64,000 nt of DNA from Paramecium tetraurelia (Eukaryota > Ciliophora > Oligohymenophorea > Peniculida > Parameciidae), in the NCBI RefSeq assembly GCF_000165425.1, contig NW_001799067.1, forward strand, positions 6,867 through 70,866. Direction: 5' to 3'. The position numbers and the translations under genes were made by a program. Numbering within the stretch: the stretch's first letter is position 1; every line of letters begins with the position of its first letter. Below are positions 36,869 to 48,830 of the stretch, in pieces. The notes beneath the pieces were generated by a model. That model saw nothing but the letters and a program-made list of their open reading frames with translations, was not told the DNA's origin and searched no databases.

Positions 36869-38352
36869 ATGGGAACAAGCAGTTCTACTTTTCAATTCAA
36901 TTTCTCCCAATATTAATATTTACAAGAAATTTTAGATCCTAGATTTGGAGAAGTTAAATTGTACTAGAAAAATGAGACAGGTGAACTGATTTGTGTAATT
37001 GAAAAAATACAAACCTAACCACCGAAACCTTTTAAGAAACTTGAGCACCCTAATTTATTAAAAGTTCATTACTATTCTGCTTCTACATTCAAAGTAAATT
37101 TTTAGCTTATTACAAGGAAGTCTGTTCTACCTTTACAAAATTATACATCGTATATGAATACATTAATAACGATCTTAAAACTATCATTAGCAATCGATAC
37201 AAGAAACAATAATATTTCACTGAATCCTAACTTTGGGCTATCGCTTATTAGATTCTGGATGTATTAAATTATTTAAAACGAAATGCTATTTTTCCTATGG
37301 AAATGAGGAATTTATACATTTCAAATCAAGGATATCTAAAATTCAATTCCATTTTTGATAACCATATGACATCATTTTAATAGGTGCTCAGTCAATTTAG
37401 TGAAGACTTTCATATATCCCCAGAAGAATTGTCACTTTTCAAAAATTAATCGAATTTCAATAATCTCAATCCAGAATAGTGCTAAATCTTTTAATCTGGC
37501 TTAACTATCCTATGGGCAGCATCTCTGAATGATCCATCCACACTCTTCAATAAGATCGAATTGAGGCTGAATGAATAAGATCTGTATTTAAGAATCTCAG
37601 ATTTATAATACACTGATAACTTTAAGACTTTTCTTATTAAAATGCTTTAAATTAATCCGTCAGAAAGAGGTACTTTGGATTATTTATTACATTTCACTTA
37701 AAAATTTGAAAAAAATGATGATCTTCTAAAAATTCATAAACTTGATCCCATTCCAAATAATCATGATATAGTTCCAAATAATCAAGATCTTATTCCAAAT
37801 AATCATGAGAATGATGAGTATGAATACTAATCATAATCCTCGCAAAATTAATCAAATAGAAAACAAAAACCAAACTTATAATCAAATAAAATTTTACAGT
37901 TTCAAAAATAAATCTCCTTGATTGGTTCAATAACTTTAAAATCAGAAAATCAAGAAATAAATAAGAACAACCAAATATTCACCAATAAGTTGTTTCAATA
38001 TGATAATCAATAAGATAATAATAATTTTTATTAACAATAGAAATCAAAATCATTTTTATAATTTAAAACCCCTGACTCTTCTCCTATACAAACTTCCAGA
38101 AAACCCCCTTCAATATCAGCATCAAAAAATCAATTAAATAGTACTTCAAAACCTAAAATACCTAATTAGTATTAATTAAACAAAGAAAAAATATGTGACA
38201 CTAGTTATTTTTCATAATAATCCCTTTTGAGTAATAATAAAAGTTAAAGGAGCTTATTAGAAAATAGAATTGAAGAAGCCTTAATGAAGAGTAAATTAGC
38301 CTTAGCAAAGTTTGATTAAACCATTAAATAAAATAATTATTATAAACATTGA
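36869..38352 (+). CDS. pseudokinase-like protein, 486 aa, with short PNN repeat
   Basis: It has the outline of a kinase fold: LICVIEKIQTQ, ..HPNLLKVHYYSASTFK.., LYIVYEYINNDLKTIISNRY, QLWAIAYQILDVLNYLKRNA and, at the C-lobe end, FLIKMLQINPSERGTLDYL. Where HRDIKPEN and DFG should be it reads IFPMEMRNLYISNQGYLKF, so the catalytic Asp and the metal-binding Asp are both absent. No glycine-rich loop is seen. The tail contains three tandem 'PNN(H/Q)D' units (37741-37805) and is then Ser/Gln/Asn-rich. It starts MGTSSS (possible myristoylation). One 23-nt intron gives 487 codons. The start is 30 bp after the upstream stop. It is probably a non-catalytic scaffold. Confidence 0.68.
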
Positions 38353-38361
38353 TAAGAAAAC

Positions 38362-38954
38362 TTGTAAATAAATATTACCATCTATTCATTCGAATATCTA
38401 TTGTATTATAATCACCATCATATATCATATCCAATTATAGATAGCTTTTGATTTATGAGAGTAGAGTATTTAAACTTCTAATAATTTCAGTTTTTTCATA
38501 CATAAGTTATAAATTATAATTTTAACTTTCATTCTTAAACTACAATTCTAATGATCTATCTAATTGCAGCTCCAATCCTTTAATCTGTATATTTCATTTA
38601 AAAATTATACATCTTAGTTGAATTTTAAATTTGGTAAACGTAATTCAAGATCACTTAGCGATTTAATTAATATTTTATTTTTGGCTTAAAAAATGCTGAA
38701 TTTAATGCCAAAAGCACAAGAGTGAAGACTTTTTTATTATATTCAACATCACCTTAATATTCTATGTAGCTGTTCCTATTCTTAATTAATAAAATTGCTT
38801 AATACGATTTCTATAATGCATCTTAAATTCAATTGTTTACAATTTTCATTTATAATGAAAATTTGATATTATTATTTGCATCATTTTTTCATCAAATTTA
38901 TAATTATTCAGTATTTTTGTATTGCTAATTAAGATTGAACAATTCGAACTGCAT
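38362..38954 (-). CDS. coiled-coil protein, ends unresolved
   Basis: The minus strand has coding-like sequence. After introns of ~24 and 26 nt it reads LIKSLSDLELRLPNLKFNQD, then IKGLELQLDRSLELQFKNES, QLMYEKTEIIRSLNTLLSQI, and ends near YDGDYNTIDIRMNRW. Heptad spacing is good. An ATG at 38954 (MQFELFNLNQQYKNTEQL) is a plausible start, but I could not connect it to the body without hitting TGA, and no TGA follows the last residues before the convergent gene's coding region. Either introns were missed or the gene is eroded. Function unknown. Confidence 0.4.
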
Positions 38955-39263
38955 CTTATTTTCATCTATTTATCAGTTAAATAGAATAAATCTTGAGTTT
39001 ATTGCTTGAAGTTATGGTTTTATAAAATTCTGATGGATATAGATTAAATTAAAATAGACAGTTCCGTCAGATTTAATTTAAAATATGTAATATATTGATA
39101 TTAAATTATACCAATCTAAATTGACTTTTATATCACTAATTTCAACCATCCAAATTCATATTGTTCACATCTGAATTTCAATTAATTTTTATTTATAATT
39201 TATGTTAAAATATGATCACAACACAATTATATTATTCAAATATTTTAAATAAATCATAATTTT

Positions 39264-39494
39264 ATGACTAATTTACGAACCTACAAATATGAAGGACTTC
39301 TATAAGTCAAAAATGAATAAACTGTATTTGGAAGAGGAAAATCAAAAAGAACAGGTAATAATAAATTTATAAATATATTGTTTATAATGATGTCGACGTA
39401 TTAACATATTATTTATGATTATTATTAAAAATTCTAATTTATCAACTAAAAAATTTATATATTTGTATAATACTTGTCTCGAATCATACTATGA
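39264..39494 (+). pseudogene. probable 5' fragment of a lost gene
   Basis: A 76-codon frame. Only its first ~30 residues (MTNLRTYKYEGLLQVKNEQT, VFGRGKSKRTG) look like protein; the rest is random-looking Ile/Tyr/Lys sequence from AT-rich DNA. It is followed by about 400 bp of unstructured sequence. Most likely a truncated gene start. No family is recognised. Confidence 0.3.
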
Positions 39495-39895
39495 TCATAA
39501 AATGTTTCAATCGCATTATTATAAGAGATGATTGATTTAAATATATTATTAAATAATATTACCTTAGAAAGGTTGAATAAAATTATATTGTATAATATAG
39601 TTTAATCACTGAACTAAAGAAACAATTATAAGCTTGTATCGGCTTCTATTTTAAAAGTATAAAGTGGTAAATACTGTACATTTCTTAATAAATTATCAAT
39701 CCTTGTCGCTTACAAGTTTAATTGCGGAGAAATTTGGATAATCATTTTCTTCCCTTTGTCTGTTCTTTGGAAGGTTATTTAAATAGGCCTATTTTTTCAT
39801 TTTTCTGATAACAATATACCAAATTTAAGCCAATATAATTGTGGCAGCATAAATAATGTGTAGATTAATGAATGTGAAGAAGGTTTAAAAATAAA

Positions 39896-40293
39896 TCATT
39901 AGATTCTCTTGATTTCATCGAAATACTCATAGTGTTTAATTGTCTGATCAGCTACTTTTACCTAAACCCAAAACTTTGAATCTTCCTTTATTGAACCAAC
40001 AGACACCCTTTTTACTTCGAGATCTGATTCAAAAGTCATTTTTTTTTTCTTAAAACAATGAAGAATAGTTTTTGCGGTTGCATAGTTAATATTTAAATCC
40101 TTTGCTATCTATGATAAAGAAGGTATCTTACTTTTTTTATTTTACATTTTTGTTTCAGTACAGTTTGAATCAGTTAAGCTTTCTTTTCTTTGGTAATATG
40201 ACAATAGTCTCTTTTTATTCTTGGTTGAAGGACTCTTTCACATATATTCATGGACCTAGTTTTTACGCCGATCACACTTTCACTGCTATTCAT
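39896..40293 (-). CDS. small helix-turn-helix protein, 124 aa
   Basis: After one 23-nt intron the frame is 125 codons. The central part AQLIQTVLKQKCKIKKIAKD followed by LNINYATAKTILHCFKK has the spacing of a homeodomain-like or transposase-type helix-turn-helix (first helix ...LI..VL, turn at KCK, second helix KIAKDLN, third helix YATAKTIL). The N-terminus is basic (SMNICERVLQPRIKRDY). The C-terminus (ESDLEVKRVSVGSIKED, KHYEYFDEIKRI) has no known fold. It could be a transcription factor or a domesticated DNA-binding part of a Tc1/IS630-type transposase. The start follows a long intergenic stretch. Confidence 0.65.
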
Positions 40294-41021
40294 TTAAGAT
40301 TTATATTTTATATTATAATGTTAATGGAATAATACGAGATTTATATGTATCAACATAATTTGCTCAAACAGTATAATTACAATTATCGTAATTTATATAG
40401 ATAATTATCTACTGATATTAATCTTGAAATGTTAATAATGCTTGCAAATAATTTGATTTCTTCGATGTATAACTTCGTAATAGATCAGTGCTCACTAATT
40501 AAATAAGTTCTAGGAAGAAACAATGATTTCAAAAGATCGTTGAATTTCTTCTCAATCACCAAATTCCTTTCTTTCCTTCATTTTTTTACCCAAAACCTTA
40601 CAACACAATCCAAATTACACATCCATAAGGTTATAGAAATTTACCTTATGAAAAGCATCAATATTGAATAAATTTTGGTAAACATTTTTGAAAATGAAAT
40701 TTTTGGTATTTTTTCAAATTATGTTACTTCTTCTACAAAACCCTTACTTACTGATCATTAAGATTACTCTCAGAACATGTTGATATGTATATTAAATTGA
40801 TAAATCAAAGTTTTTTGGGAATTAAAAATTTTTAGCCAGCGTAAATTTTATTGAATTAACTGATAAAAATTTTATTGATTGTGTGGAATTACAAAGAGAA
40901 TTTTCTAGAAATGCATATTAATAGTTTAGACATACTTATTATCCAAGACTAATGATGCACCATAACCCTATAAGTGTATAATTTAGAGATGTATTAAATA
41001 GTATTATTTTATATAAATCAA
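40294..41021. other. intergenic, no gene seen
   Basis: 728 bp upstream of the HTH gene and downstream of the Aurora-like kinase. AT-rich; no open frame, repeat or RNA gene could be supported on either strand. Confidence 0.45.
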
Positions 41022-42525
41022 TCATGATCTGCTGCTACACATGCTTAGATACATCTTTAAGATCTTGTCAATATCCAATGATGATTGGGGCTCTTTCTTA
41101 AATCTAATTAATATTGAAATATTGAATTACCCTTTAACTCGATCAGTTTTTAAATTTAATCTCTGCTCCTCTTCATATGTTTGTTATTAATCTTCAATTG
41201 TGAAAGAGGGCATTGATTTAAACTATTCTAGTAATTTTACACTTCCATTCTCATCGAAATTTTTTGATTTAGAGCCATATTTACTCAATTGAATAGATTT
41301 AGGTTAAGGACTTTTTATTGCATTAAATTATGTATTTGAACTTTTTATTAGGTTAGTCAAACTAACTTGATTTCGTTTGTGCATATTTGTAGCATCTCTT
41401 AATGGACTAGTTTATTCATATATGATTTTCTTTTTTATATCATCCAATATGAGTGATTACTTTTTAGAATCAAGTGTAGTTTTATAAATATTAGGAGATT
41501 TGATACTCTAAGAAGAAGAATTATTAACATTGTTATTAGTATTAATTTGATTTTGTCTACCATTTGGATATTATTTATGAGTGATTAATGGAGATTGATA
41601 TTTTTGAATAGAATTCTGATCCACAGAAACACTAGATTTAGGAGATATTGATATTTTCAATTCTATCATATAAATTAATTAATTTACAAGCTTGTTATTA
41701 TTATGGAAAGCATCTCAAAACGAATGCAGATTAATAAATATCTTTGAAACAAAGTCTCATTGAAGGATCTTTTTGTAATATATTCTTTATCAATTCTTAA
41801 GCATCCTAATTAATTGAACTAGAATATCTAATTAATCCATTTTTAATATTCTATGAAATTTCTTTGTATTCCTTGCCTTTGAATGGAGCATATCCATGCA
41901 ATAATTCATACAGCAATACTCCGACTGACCAGATGTCTATTCTATAGTCATATGGCAAATCAGATACAATTTCTGGTGCCATATATTCATAAGTTCCACA
42001 AAAGGTCTTTCTCTTTAAATGAATATTTTCAGCACACCAACCAAAATCGCATAATTTGATATCATTATTATTATCAAGCAACAAATTTTCAGGCTTTAAT
42101 CATAAATCATAAATATATACTTTAATGTCTCGATGGAAAACATTCATTTCATGTAGATATTGCAATGCTTTACAAGTTTATATGAAATATTTGCAAGCTT
42201 CCTTTTCGTCTAATCTCTTTCGTTTTTATACATAATTATATAAATTCCCATTCTCTGCATACTCCAAAACCATATAAACATTTCCATGTTCAATAAAACT
42301 GTCATATAGATTTACTATATTTGGATGTCTACATTTTAAATGGACTTTTATTTCTCTTTCCACTCCTTCCTATTCATACGGAGTTTGTATATTGCATTAT
42401 TAAATGGATTTAATAGCATAAAGTTATTGTGATTTAAGATTCTAAACTAAATTGACTGTTCCAAAAGATCCAGTTCCTAAACTAGTCTTACCATTGGATC
42501 GTTATTTGGGTTCAAATTACAACAT
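41022..42525 (-). CDS. Aurora-like protein kinase, 474 aa
   Basis: The kinase domain is N-terminal: LGTGSFGTVNLVQNLKSQQL, YAIKSI, EREIKVHLKCRHPNIVNLYD, VFHRDIKPENLLLD, DFGWCAENIHLKRKTFCGTY, EYMAPEIV, and DIWSVGVLLYELLHGYAPF. FGW after the catalytic loop and the KRKTFCGT.(E/D)YMAPE activation segment are typical of Aurora kinases, which control chromosome segregation and basal-body or centriole events. The ~200-residue C-terminal tail is Ser/Asn/Lys-rich with many SP sites (SISPKSSVSV, SIKSPN, AIKSPQPKS). Introns of 27, 25 and 27 nt give exactly 475 codons. In most Auroras the extension is N-terminal; here it is C-terminal. Confidence 0.88.
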
Positions 42526-43013
42526 GGAATTAAATAGTCCTTTATTATAGCATTCTATCTTTCTTTGCATTTGTATTAATTAACTGACAAATTTTTATAA
42601 ATATAATCAATAAAATTTATAATAAAGTGACTAAAATATTGTTCCTTACTATATTATTATCTATTCATAATTCAATAGAACAATATATATATTTGACATT
42701 TTATGAAATTAGAAAAGTATTTTAACACTGTTTTGTATTTCAGATAACTAAATTTTGAAGAATCTGATAATAATCAAAAATATATTGATGAAATCATTAT
42801 CTATATTAATCTATTTAATTTATAAAGCGAATATAATTATAAGCAATTTCAATTCAATGTTAGAAATCATTAAATTAAAAAATGAGGCAATTCAAACAAT
42901 AATTTGTTTATTAAATTTTTAGTGAAATTTAGATTTTGTAATGTGTTAATCAAATATATATGACATAAAACGATTATTAATATTTTTATTTGTAAATTAA
43001 ACAAAAATTCTTG
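42526..43013. other. intergenic between divergent kinase genes
   Basis: 488 bp of AT-rich DNA between divergent start codons; no frame or structured element recognised. Confidence 0.45.
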
Positions 43014-45344
43014 ATGGATAAATTACCAAGATAAATAAATGAAATGAATGTAGATTCTAAAACTTTGAATTCTCAAATAAGATCAACAAATACTAAACAA
43101 ATTCTTAATTTCTTCTCTTCATAAGAATTTACACCCGAATTATTGATATATTATTACATGGCAACTTTTAACGAACCAGGGCCTCACTAATATTTAACTC
43201 AAAAATTATTATAGATGCCACATACATTCATTGAAAATTTTATTCCTCAATTCAGGTAATTGATGATTATAAGTATTTTAGTTACTTAGCGATTAAAAAG
43301 GGCAGCAAAAGCATGGAAACATTTTTGGAAACCTTATGTTAAACAAGTATCGCAAATTTCCTTAAAATCAGCTGGTGTATTAATGCCTATTCTGAGAATG
43401 AAAAGTAGAATGAGGTTACTTGTAAACAAATCGAATTCTTTCAACGAGTAATAATATATAGTTGATATTTTTAATAGAGACTAGAAAAGTCAATGGTAAA
43501 TGGAGCCATTAAATATAGTAAGGAAGAAATACTAAAAAACATGAATAATGTAGAATTTCAAATATGTATTTATAAATAAAAATAAAATTTATAGAATTGT
43601 AAAACCAATTCTCAGAAAAAGAATTGAGATCCAGCTATATAGGCATGGTAGAAAAGTTAGTGATGAATTTGATCAAGTTGTCCTTAACCCTTAAATAAAT
43701 TGACCCTTCTGAAAGGAAACATAATCTATTTAAGGAAATTAAAAATACCAATAAAGCTTTAAAACGATTAAGAAATTAATATTCAGAAATACCATACTAT
43801 TGGGGAACTATGTTACCTTTCCAAAGGAAATACGAAGGTTAAGACCCCTCGAATCTGATTGTTAGGATTTGTGAAGAAGGTCACGCATGTTTCAATACAA
43901 AAACTAGAGTTCCTTATAGAATTTTGGTTGAAACAATTAGTGAAGAAGAAATAAAACAAAAATAAACAAAATTAAATTAGGATGTCTCGACAGATGTTGA
44001 TCAGGATGATCTATTACATAGAGAAATATCTGATGATCTTGAATCTCAACTCAGATATCATACTAAATGTAAACTGGAAGATACAATTTTCAACTAACTT
44101 CCAATTTATAAATATGATAAATCAACTAATTATGATGATAGTTTACCAGATTCTCCGAACAAACTTGAATAGAATTTAATTTAGAAGTCTTCATTTACTT
44201 CTCCTAAGATTAAACGAAGAAATTCTTGGTCGAGTCCTACAACCATAACGGACTTTGCTGTTACTTTGACTGAAACAAAACAAAGCAAAGAATGCGATGA
44301 TTTAAAAAGGCATTAAAGATAGAGAACATCTATTAATTTGCCAACTCCATCAAAAAATAATTAATTATTGAAGGAGATTAATTTAAAAGAAGAAGAATAT
44401 TTATTAGAGTAAGAAAAGAAAAGTAAGGAAAGAAAGAAAATTCTTGTGAAAATGCAGGGACCTTGGGGAGAAGATTGGGATCATAAGTTGGAATTGATAA
44501 AAGATTAATCTCCTTTTAAAGAATTTGAATCATATTAAATTAGAGCAATTATGGTTAAAGGAGGAGATGACTTAAGACAGGAACTTATGGCTATGTAAGT
44601 AATATAAAAATTGGACTCAATATTTAAAGCATCTGGATTAAATTTATATTTAAAGCCATATGAAATTATTGTAACATCTGAAAATTCTGGACTATTAGAA
44701 TTTGTTCCTAATACAATATCTATGGATGCAATGAAAAAATATTTGAAATCCAACAAGTTTAAGTCTTTGAGGGAATTCTTTAAATTCTATTTTGGAGAAG
44801 ATTTTCATTTTGCATAGAGAAATTTCATTGAAAGCCTAGCTGGCTATTCATTATTGACATATGTTATGTAGATAAAAGATCGACATAATGGAAATATATT
44901 AATTGATAATTAGGGTCACTTAGTTCATATTGATTTTGGATTTATTTTGTCGACTTCTCCAGGTAATGCAGGATTTGAAACAGCTCCATTTAAAATGACA
45001 TAAGATTATGTCGAATTAATGGATGGAACTAGTTCTAAAGCATTCAAATATTTCACAGAATTAATGATTTCTGGATTCCTAGAATTAAGGAAAAGCTTTG
45101 CTGCTTTATTATAAATTATTGAACTGATGATGGAGAAAAGCAACTTTCATTGTTTTTCTAACTTTGATATTAAGGAATTTAAAGATCGATTCAAGTTGCA
45201 AGATAGTGTTGAAAAAGTAAAAATTGGTATCTATATTTTTAGTGTAAAAAGAATGTTATAACATTAATTAATGACAGCATCAGTAATAAGAGAACATATT
45301 GTTATGATAAGTTTTAATAACTTACAAATGGAATTTGTCCATGA
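43014..45344 (+). CDS. phosphatidylinositol 4-kinase, type III beta
   Basis: It makes PI4P from phosphatidylinositol on Golgi and secretory membranes. The 739-residue protein has a helical lipid-kinase-unique region near residues 30-200 (SQEFTPELLIYYMATFNEPG). A Ser-rich middle follows, and the catalytic domain forms the last 280 residues: IRAIMVKGGDDLRQELMAMQ, SGLLEFVPNTISMD, SLLTYVMQIKDRHNGNILID (catalytic DRHN), and HLVHIDFGFILSTSPGN (metal-binding DFG) with ETAPFKMTQDYVELM. The C-terminus ...YDKFQQLTNGICP ends like animal PI4KB (YQYLTNGI). Four introns (26, 30, 29 and 26 nt) give exactly 740 codons. Two of them fall outside the catalytic domain. All catalytic residues are present. Confidence 0.93.
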
Positions 45345-45404
45345 TAGACTTACTAAATTTAAATCATATCAATTATCATTATGTTATTTATTATTATAAA
45401 CAAT

Positions 45405-47008
45405 ATGAAGTAGTCAATTCTGCTTAGAGATGAATAAAATTATGAATATGAAATAGATACAAGTCAAATTATTGGAAAAGGTGCTGTAGGCAAAGTCTTT
45501 AACTGTTACAAGAAAGTTGGAAATTAATCATTTGAATGCTGTGCAAAAATACATTTCAAATTAACAAAGATTATAAATATTACTTTATCAAATCAGGAAT
45601 AGGTAATCCGAGAATATGAAATCTCTGCAAGACTCTTAAAAATTTACAAAATCCCAATATTGTGACAATACATCATTTAGAAATTAACGAAGAAAGGTCA
45701 TACTTTACAATAATTATGGAAAAGTGCATCTCTACTCTTGATTAGGAGTAGAGGGAGAAATTAAAATATGAGGAAGATGAAATTCTTGATTTTTTAAGAC
45801 AATTTATTAATGGATATAAAGTTCTTTATGATTTGAATATTATTCATAGAGATATAAAACCAGCAAATATCCTTATATAATATTATGGAAATAAGAAATT
45901 ATATAAATTGGCTGATTTCGGAATAGCGTAATTTTGTGAATAAAATAATTTATGGTTAACCAAATTAGGATCTCCTATGCTTGCTTCACCTGAATTAAAT
46001 GTTCTGAATAAAGATAATAATCTAAGGTAAAATTTAGTTGGAATGAAAAAATAGCATTAAAGAAGTGTTGTTGATATGTACTCTGTACTTATTTCTTTAA
46101 ATAAAGCTTGGTATTATATTAAATCTCATGATCACGGGAGAATATCCATATAAAGATGAACATAATAGTATAATTGATTTTATACGTACACTTGAAAATT
46201 AACCTTTTAAAGTTAATTAATTTGATAGTGAAATAATTCAACTTTTGGTAGAAGGAATGATAGAGTATTATCCGGAAAAAAGAATGACCTTTTAATAGTT
46301 ATGTGAAATTTTTAATAGACTTTGTATTGTTCCAGAATATAAATTAAGAGATGCATTTAGCTCATAAAGCAACAGCATTAAACAAAATTAACTTAATTAT
46401 GCTTAATTAGACATTCCAATAAAATAAGTAAGTTTTGACCATTACATCATCCAAAATCATTTTTCAATTAGTAAAATTTTGATCAAAAACAAAACATAAG
46501 TATTCCATTTAATTAAAAACATTTGGCTCAATAAAATAACTTAAGTTTTCGACCAAAATTACAAAATTTGGCTTTTTAACAAATCCCAAGATTTCCAATG
46601 AATTATCAAAATTATGCTTATTAACAAATCCCCAGCTTTCCACACAATTAAGGAATCTAAAACTAATCACATAACTATGCTCCCAAACAACATCAAGGAT
46701 TTCCACCAAATTTTTCTTATCAATAAAACTAAAGCCTTCCCTAATATATTCCATATTAACAAACCCAATGGTTTCTACCAAAAGTACAAAATTTTGGTTA
46801 TTTCCCAGTTTATCCTCCAATTTAGCAAATTCCAGGCTTTCTGCCTAATTAACAAATCCCAGGCTTTCCACCTAATTAATAAATCCCAGGCTTTTAGCCA
46901 AAATAATAATTCTAAGGAATTCGATTAAATTTTTAAATCCCTTTTATTCCATTAAATTACCAAAACATGCCTTTTGATTAAAACTCAGGTTTTCAGTTAT
47001 GTAGATGA
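45405..47008 (+). CDS. serine/threonine protein kinase with Gln/Pro/Phe-rich repeat tail
   Basis: Kinase domain: IIGKGAVGKVFNCYKK, CCAKIHFK, FTIIMEKCISTLDQEQ, IIHRDIKPANILIQ, LADFGIAQF, GSPMLASPELNV, and a 22-nt intron before LGIILNLMITGEYP. It shares with the gene at 14141 the run 'DEILDFL.QF..GY..LY.L.I.HRDIKP.NILI', so the two are paralogues. The last ~200 residues are low complexity, with degenerate repeats of the type NQQIPGF(P/L/Q)P. Introns of 29, 22 and 44 nt restore 503 codons. The 44-nt one, at the border of the tail, is atypically long. KPAN replaces the common KPEN. The tail may drive condensation or protein binding; that is inference. Confidence 0.8.
46560..46990 (+). repeat. degenerate tandem repeat coding for NQQIPGFxP units
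   Basis: The DNA repeats a core like TTAACAAATCCCAGGCTTTC several times (clear copies near 46616, 46848 and 46878, with weaker ones between). Units run about 27-33 bp where adjacent. In the kinase frame they give NQQIPGF and variants (YQQIPSFPHN, IQQIPGFLP, NQQIPGFQP). Copies become more alike toward the 3' end, suggesting recent expansion there. Other frames are also open, a by-product of the repeat. Confidence 0.75.
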
Positions 47009-47065
47009 TATATATTAAGTTTAATATATAAATTAAATTTTTTATAACAGAACAATAATTTCAAA

Positions 47066-47437
47066 ATGTAAAGTCATCCTATGGTTATGGTTCACCCTAA
47101 TATTCAGAAGCAGAACTGTTAAATTAAAAAAACTCATTAAACTCAGAACTTTCCTTCTAAGTTAACTCAAGTACTTTAGAATTCATTATTTTATATAGAT
47201 GGGAGATTATCTAAGGAGCTTAATGAATGTTCAAAACATTTGGGAATTACGAGAGTTGATGTAATTCAACAAGACATCAATCATCAATCTGATCTATCAT
47301 ATTTAGAAGATCATATTAAAAATTATGATGTGATACTTCAAAAATTTATGTATGATTTGACTGCTATGGATGCCAGAATTTCAATGGTCAATCGTCGTAA
47401 TACATTTCTTAGAAAATAGTTGCAGGAGAAGAAATGA
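47066..47437 (+). CDS. hypothetical protein, 123 aa (possibly the surviving start of a coiled-coil gene)
   Basis: An intronless 124-codon frame: MQSHPMVMVHPNIQKQNCQI, YIDGRLSKELNECSKHLGIT, DLSYLEDHIKNYDVILQKFM, and ARISMVNRRNTFLRKQLQEK. The second half is helical with coiled-coil character and stops at TGA immediately before a long region of decayed coiled-coil sequence. It may therefore be the intact N-terminal piece of a gene now broken by a premature stop, or a small independent gene. No family recognised. Confidence 0.55.
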
Positions 47438-48830
47438 ATAATATCTTCGTTTGTATTAATAAGGTGGAAGTGCTATTAATATCAAAAGCGCTTTTATTGA
47501 GTTGTAGAAGGAAGAGTTTAGGAGAGAATTAGATTACTGAATGAAGAAAAAATAGTAACTATGTCAATAAATCAAAATAATATAAAGGCTATTTTGAAAA
47601 ATATTTATTTTTATAATTATATTATGAATTAATTTATTATGAATATTATAAGATCTTTAATTGAGAATTGAATAGCTTAATAGAAATAAATAATCGTGTT
47701 TACATTAATTACAAGAACTAAAACAATTGAATTAATAAGTAAAATCGGTTAGGATGACTCAAGGATATAGTTTGATATATTGGAAAATAAAATCTAAAAT
47801 AAATGCAGCTAGTTGCTATTACTGAAGAGGAGAAACAGAATATATTTAAAGATTCAGAAAAAGTGAAATGAAAAAAAGGTGTTCAAACATTAAAATGACA
47901 ATTTAAAATAAGGAATAGTTAATCTATAAAACAAATGCTTATTGAGTCAAACTGAATTGTCTAAGGAATTAGAAGAGATGCACAAAATGAAGGAGAATTA
48001 TTTGATAAAGAGCAATTGATTATTTGATAGATGAAATATAGCTCTAAAGAAGAAGAAAGGAAAAATTCAATAATTGAAATAGATAGAGAGAAATAAGATA
48101 GCAATAAGAGAGTTTGAAATATAGATATAAAATAATTATTGAATTAAGAGAAGATGAAATTCATATATTGATCGAAAAAGCAAATTAAATGACAATCTTA
48201 AATGATAGATTAAGAAAAGAAATAAATAGTTTTAAAAATAGAATAGACTCACATGGAAAAGGAGTTGAAATAAGATATTGAAACTAATTACAGACAAACA
48301 GACGATTTTAAAAGATAAATTAGTGAATTGAATGATAATAATTCATTGCTTGAGTAAAAATTAACTGATCATGAAGCAGAATTAAGTTTAGCAAAATAAT
48401 CTCATTATTCCTATTTAAAAACATTAAGTATTAAAAAATCCGTTCATTGGCAAGGTAATGTTAAAATAAATTAGAAGAACTGGCTAAAACAAAAGACATT
48501 ATGAATAAGATTAGAATAGTTATAAGATGACTATTCTTATAAAATAAAGAATCTCTAATTGATACTGTTAATAGAGAAAGATAAGGAAGAGTAAATTCTG
48601 TTAAATTGTTAGAAGATGAAAATAAAATTGAAGAGAACTTAAAGTAGAGTAAAATTCTAGAATGTTTGAATAAGAAATAATAATTAATAATTTAAAGAGT
48701 ATGAATCATCAATTAACTTTAAAGTAAGTGTTATTTTAAATTTTTAGATCAAATGAAATAAGAAATATTTCATAAATGAATAAAGTCGAAAATTAAACAT
48801 AGAGTAAAAGGATAAATTAGCTGAATTTTT
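47438..48830 (+). pseudogene. decayed coiled-coil gene
   Basis: Glu/Lys/Gln-rich heptad-like stretches appear one after another in all three + frames, each ended by TGA. Examples are FIELQKEEFRRELDY near 47495, KELEEMHKMKENYLIKSN near 47965, MKYSSKEEERKNSIIEIDRE at 48031, and DDFKRQISELNDNNSLLEQK near 48300. No set of GT...AG introns joins them. The pattern is that of a long coiled-coil gene that has accumulated many indels. The piece at 47066-47437 may be its first part. It should not be translated as one protein. Confidence 0.6.

Noticed and set aside
46509-46820. 103-codon minus strand frame in the repeat region
   Set aside because: Open only because the tandem repeat lacks stops in several frames; the + strand frame continues a kinase and ends in a proper TGA.
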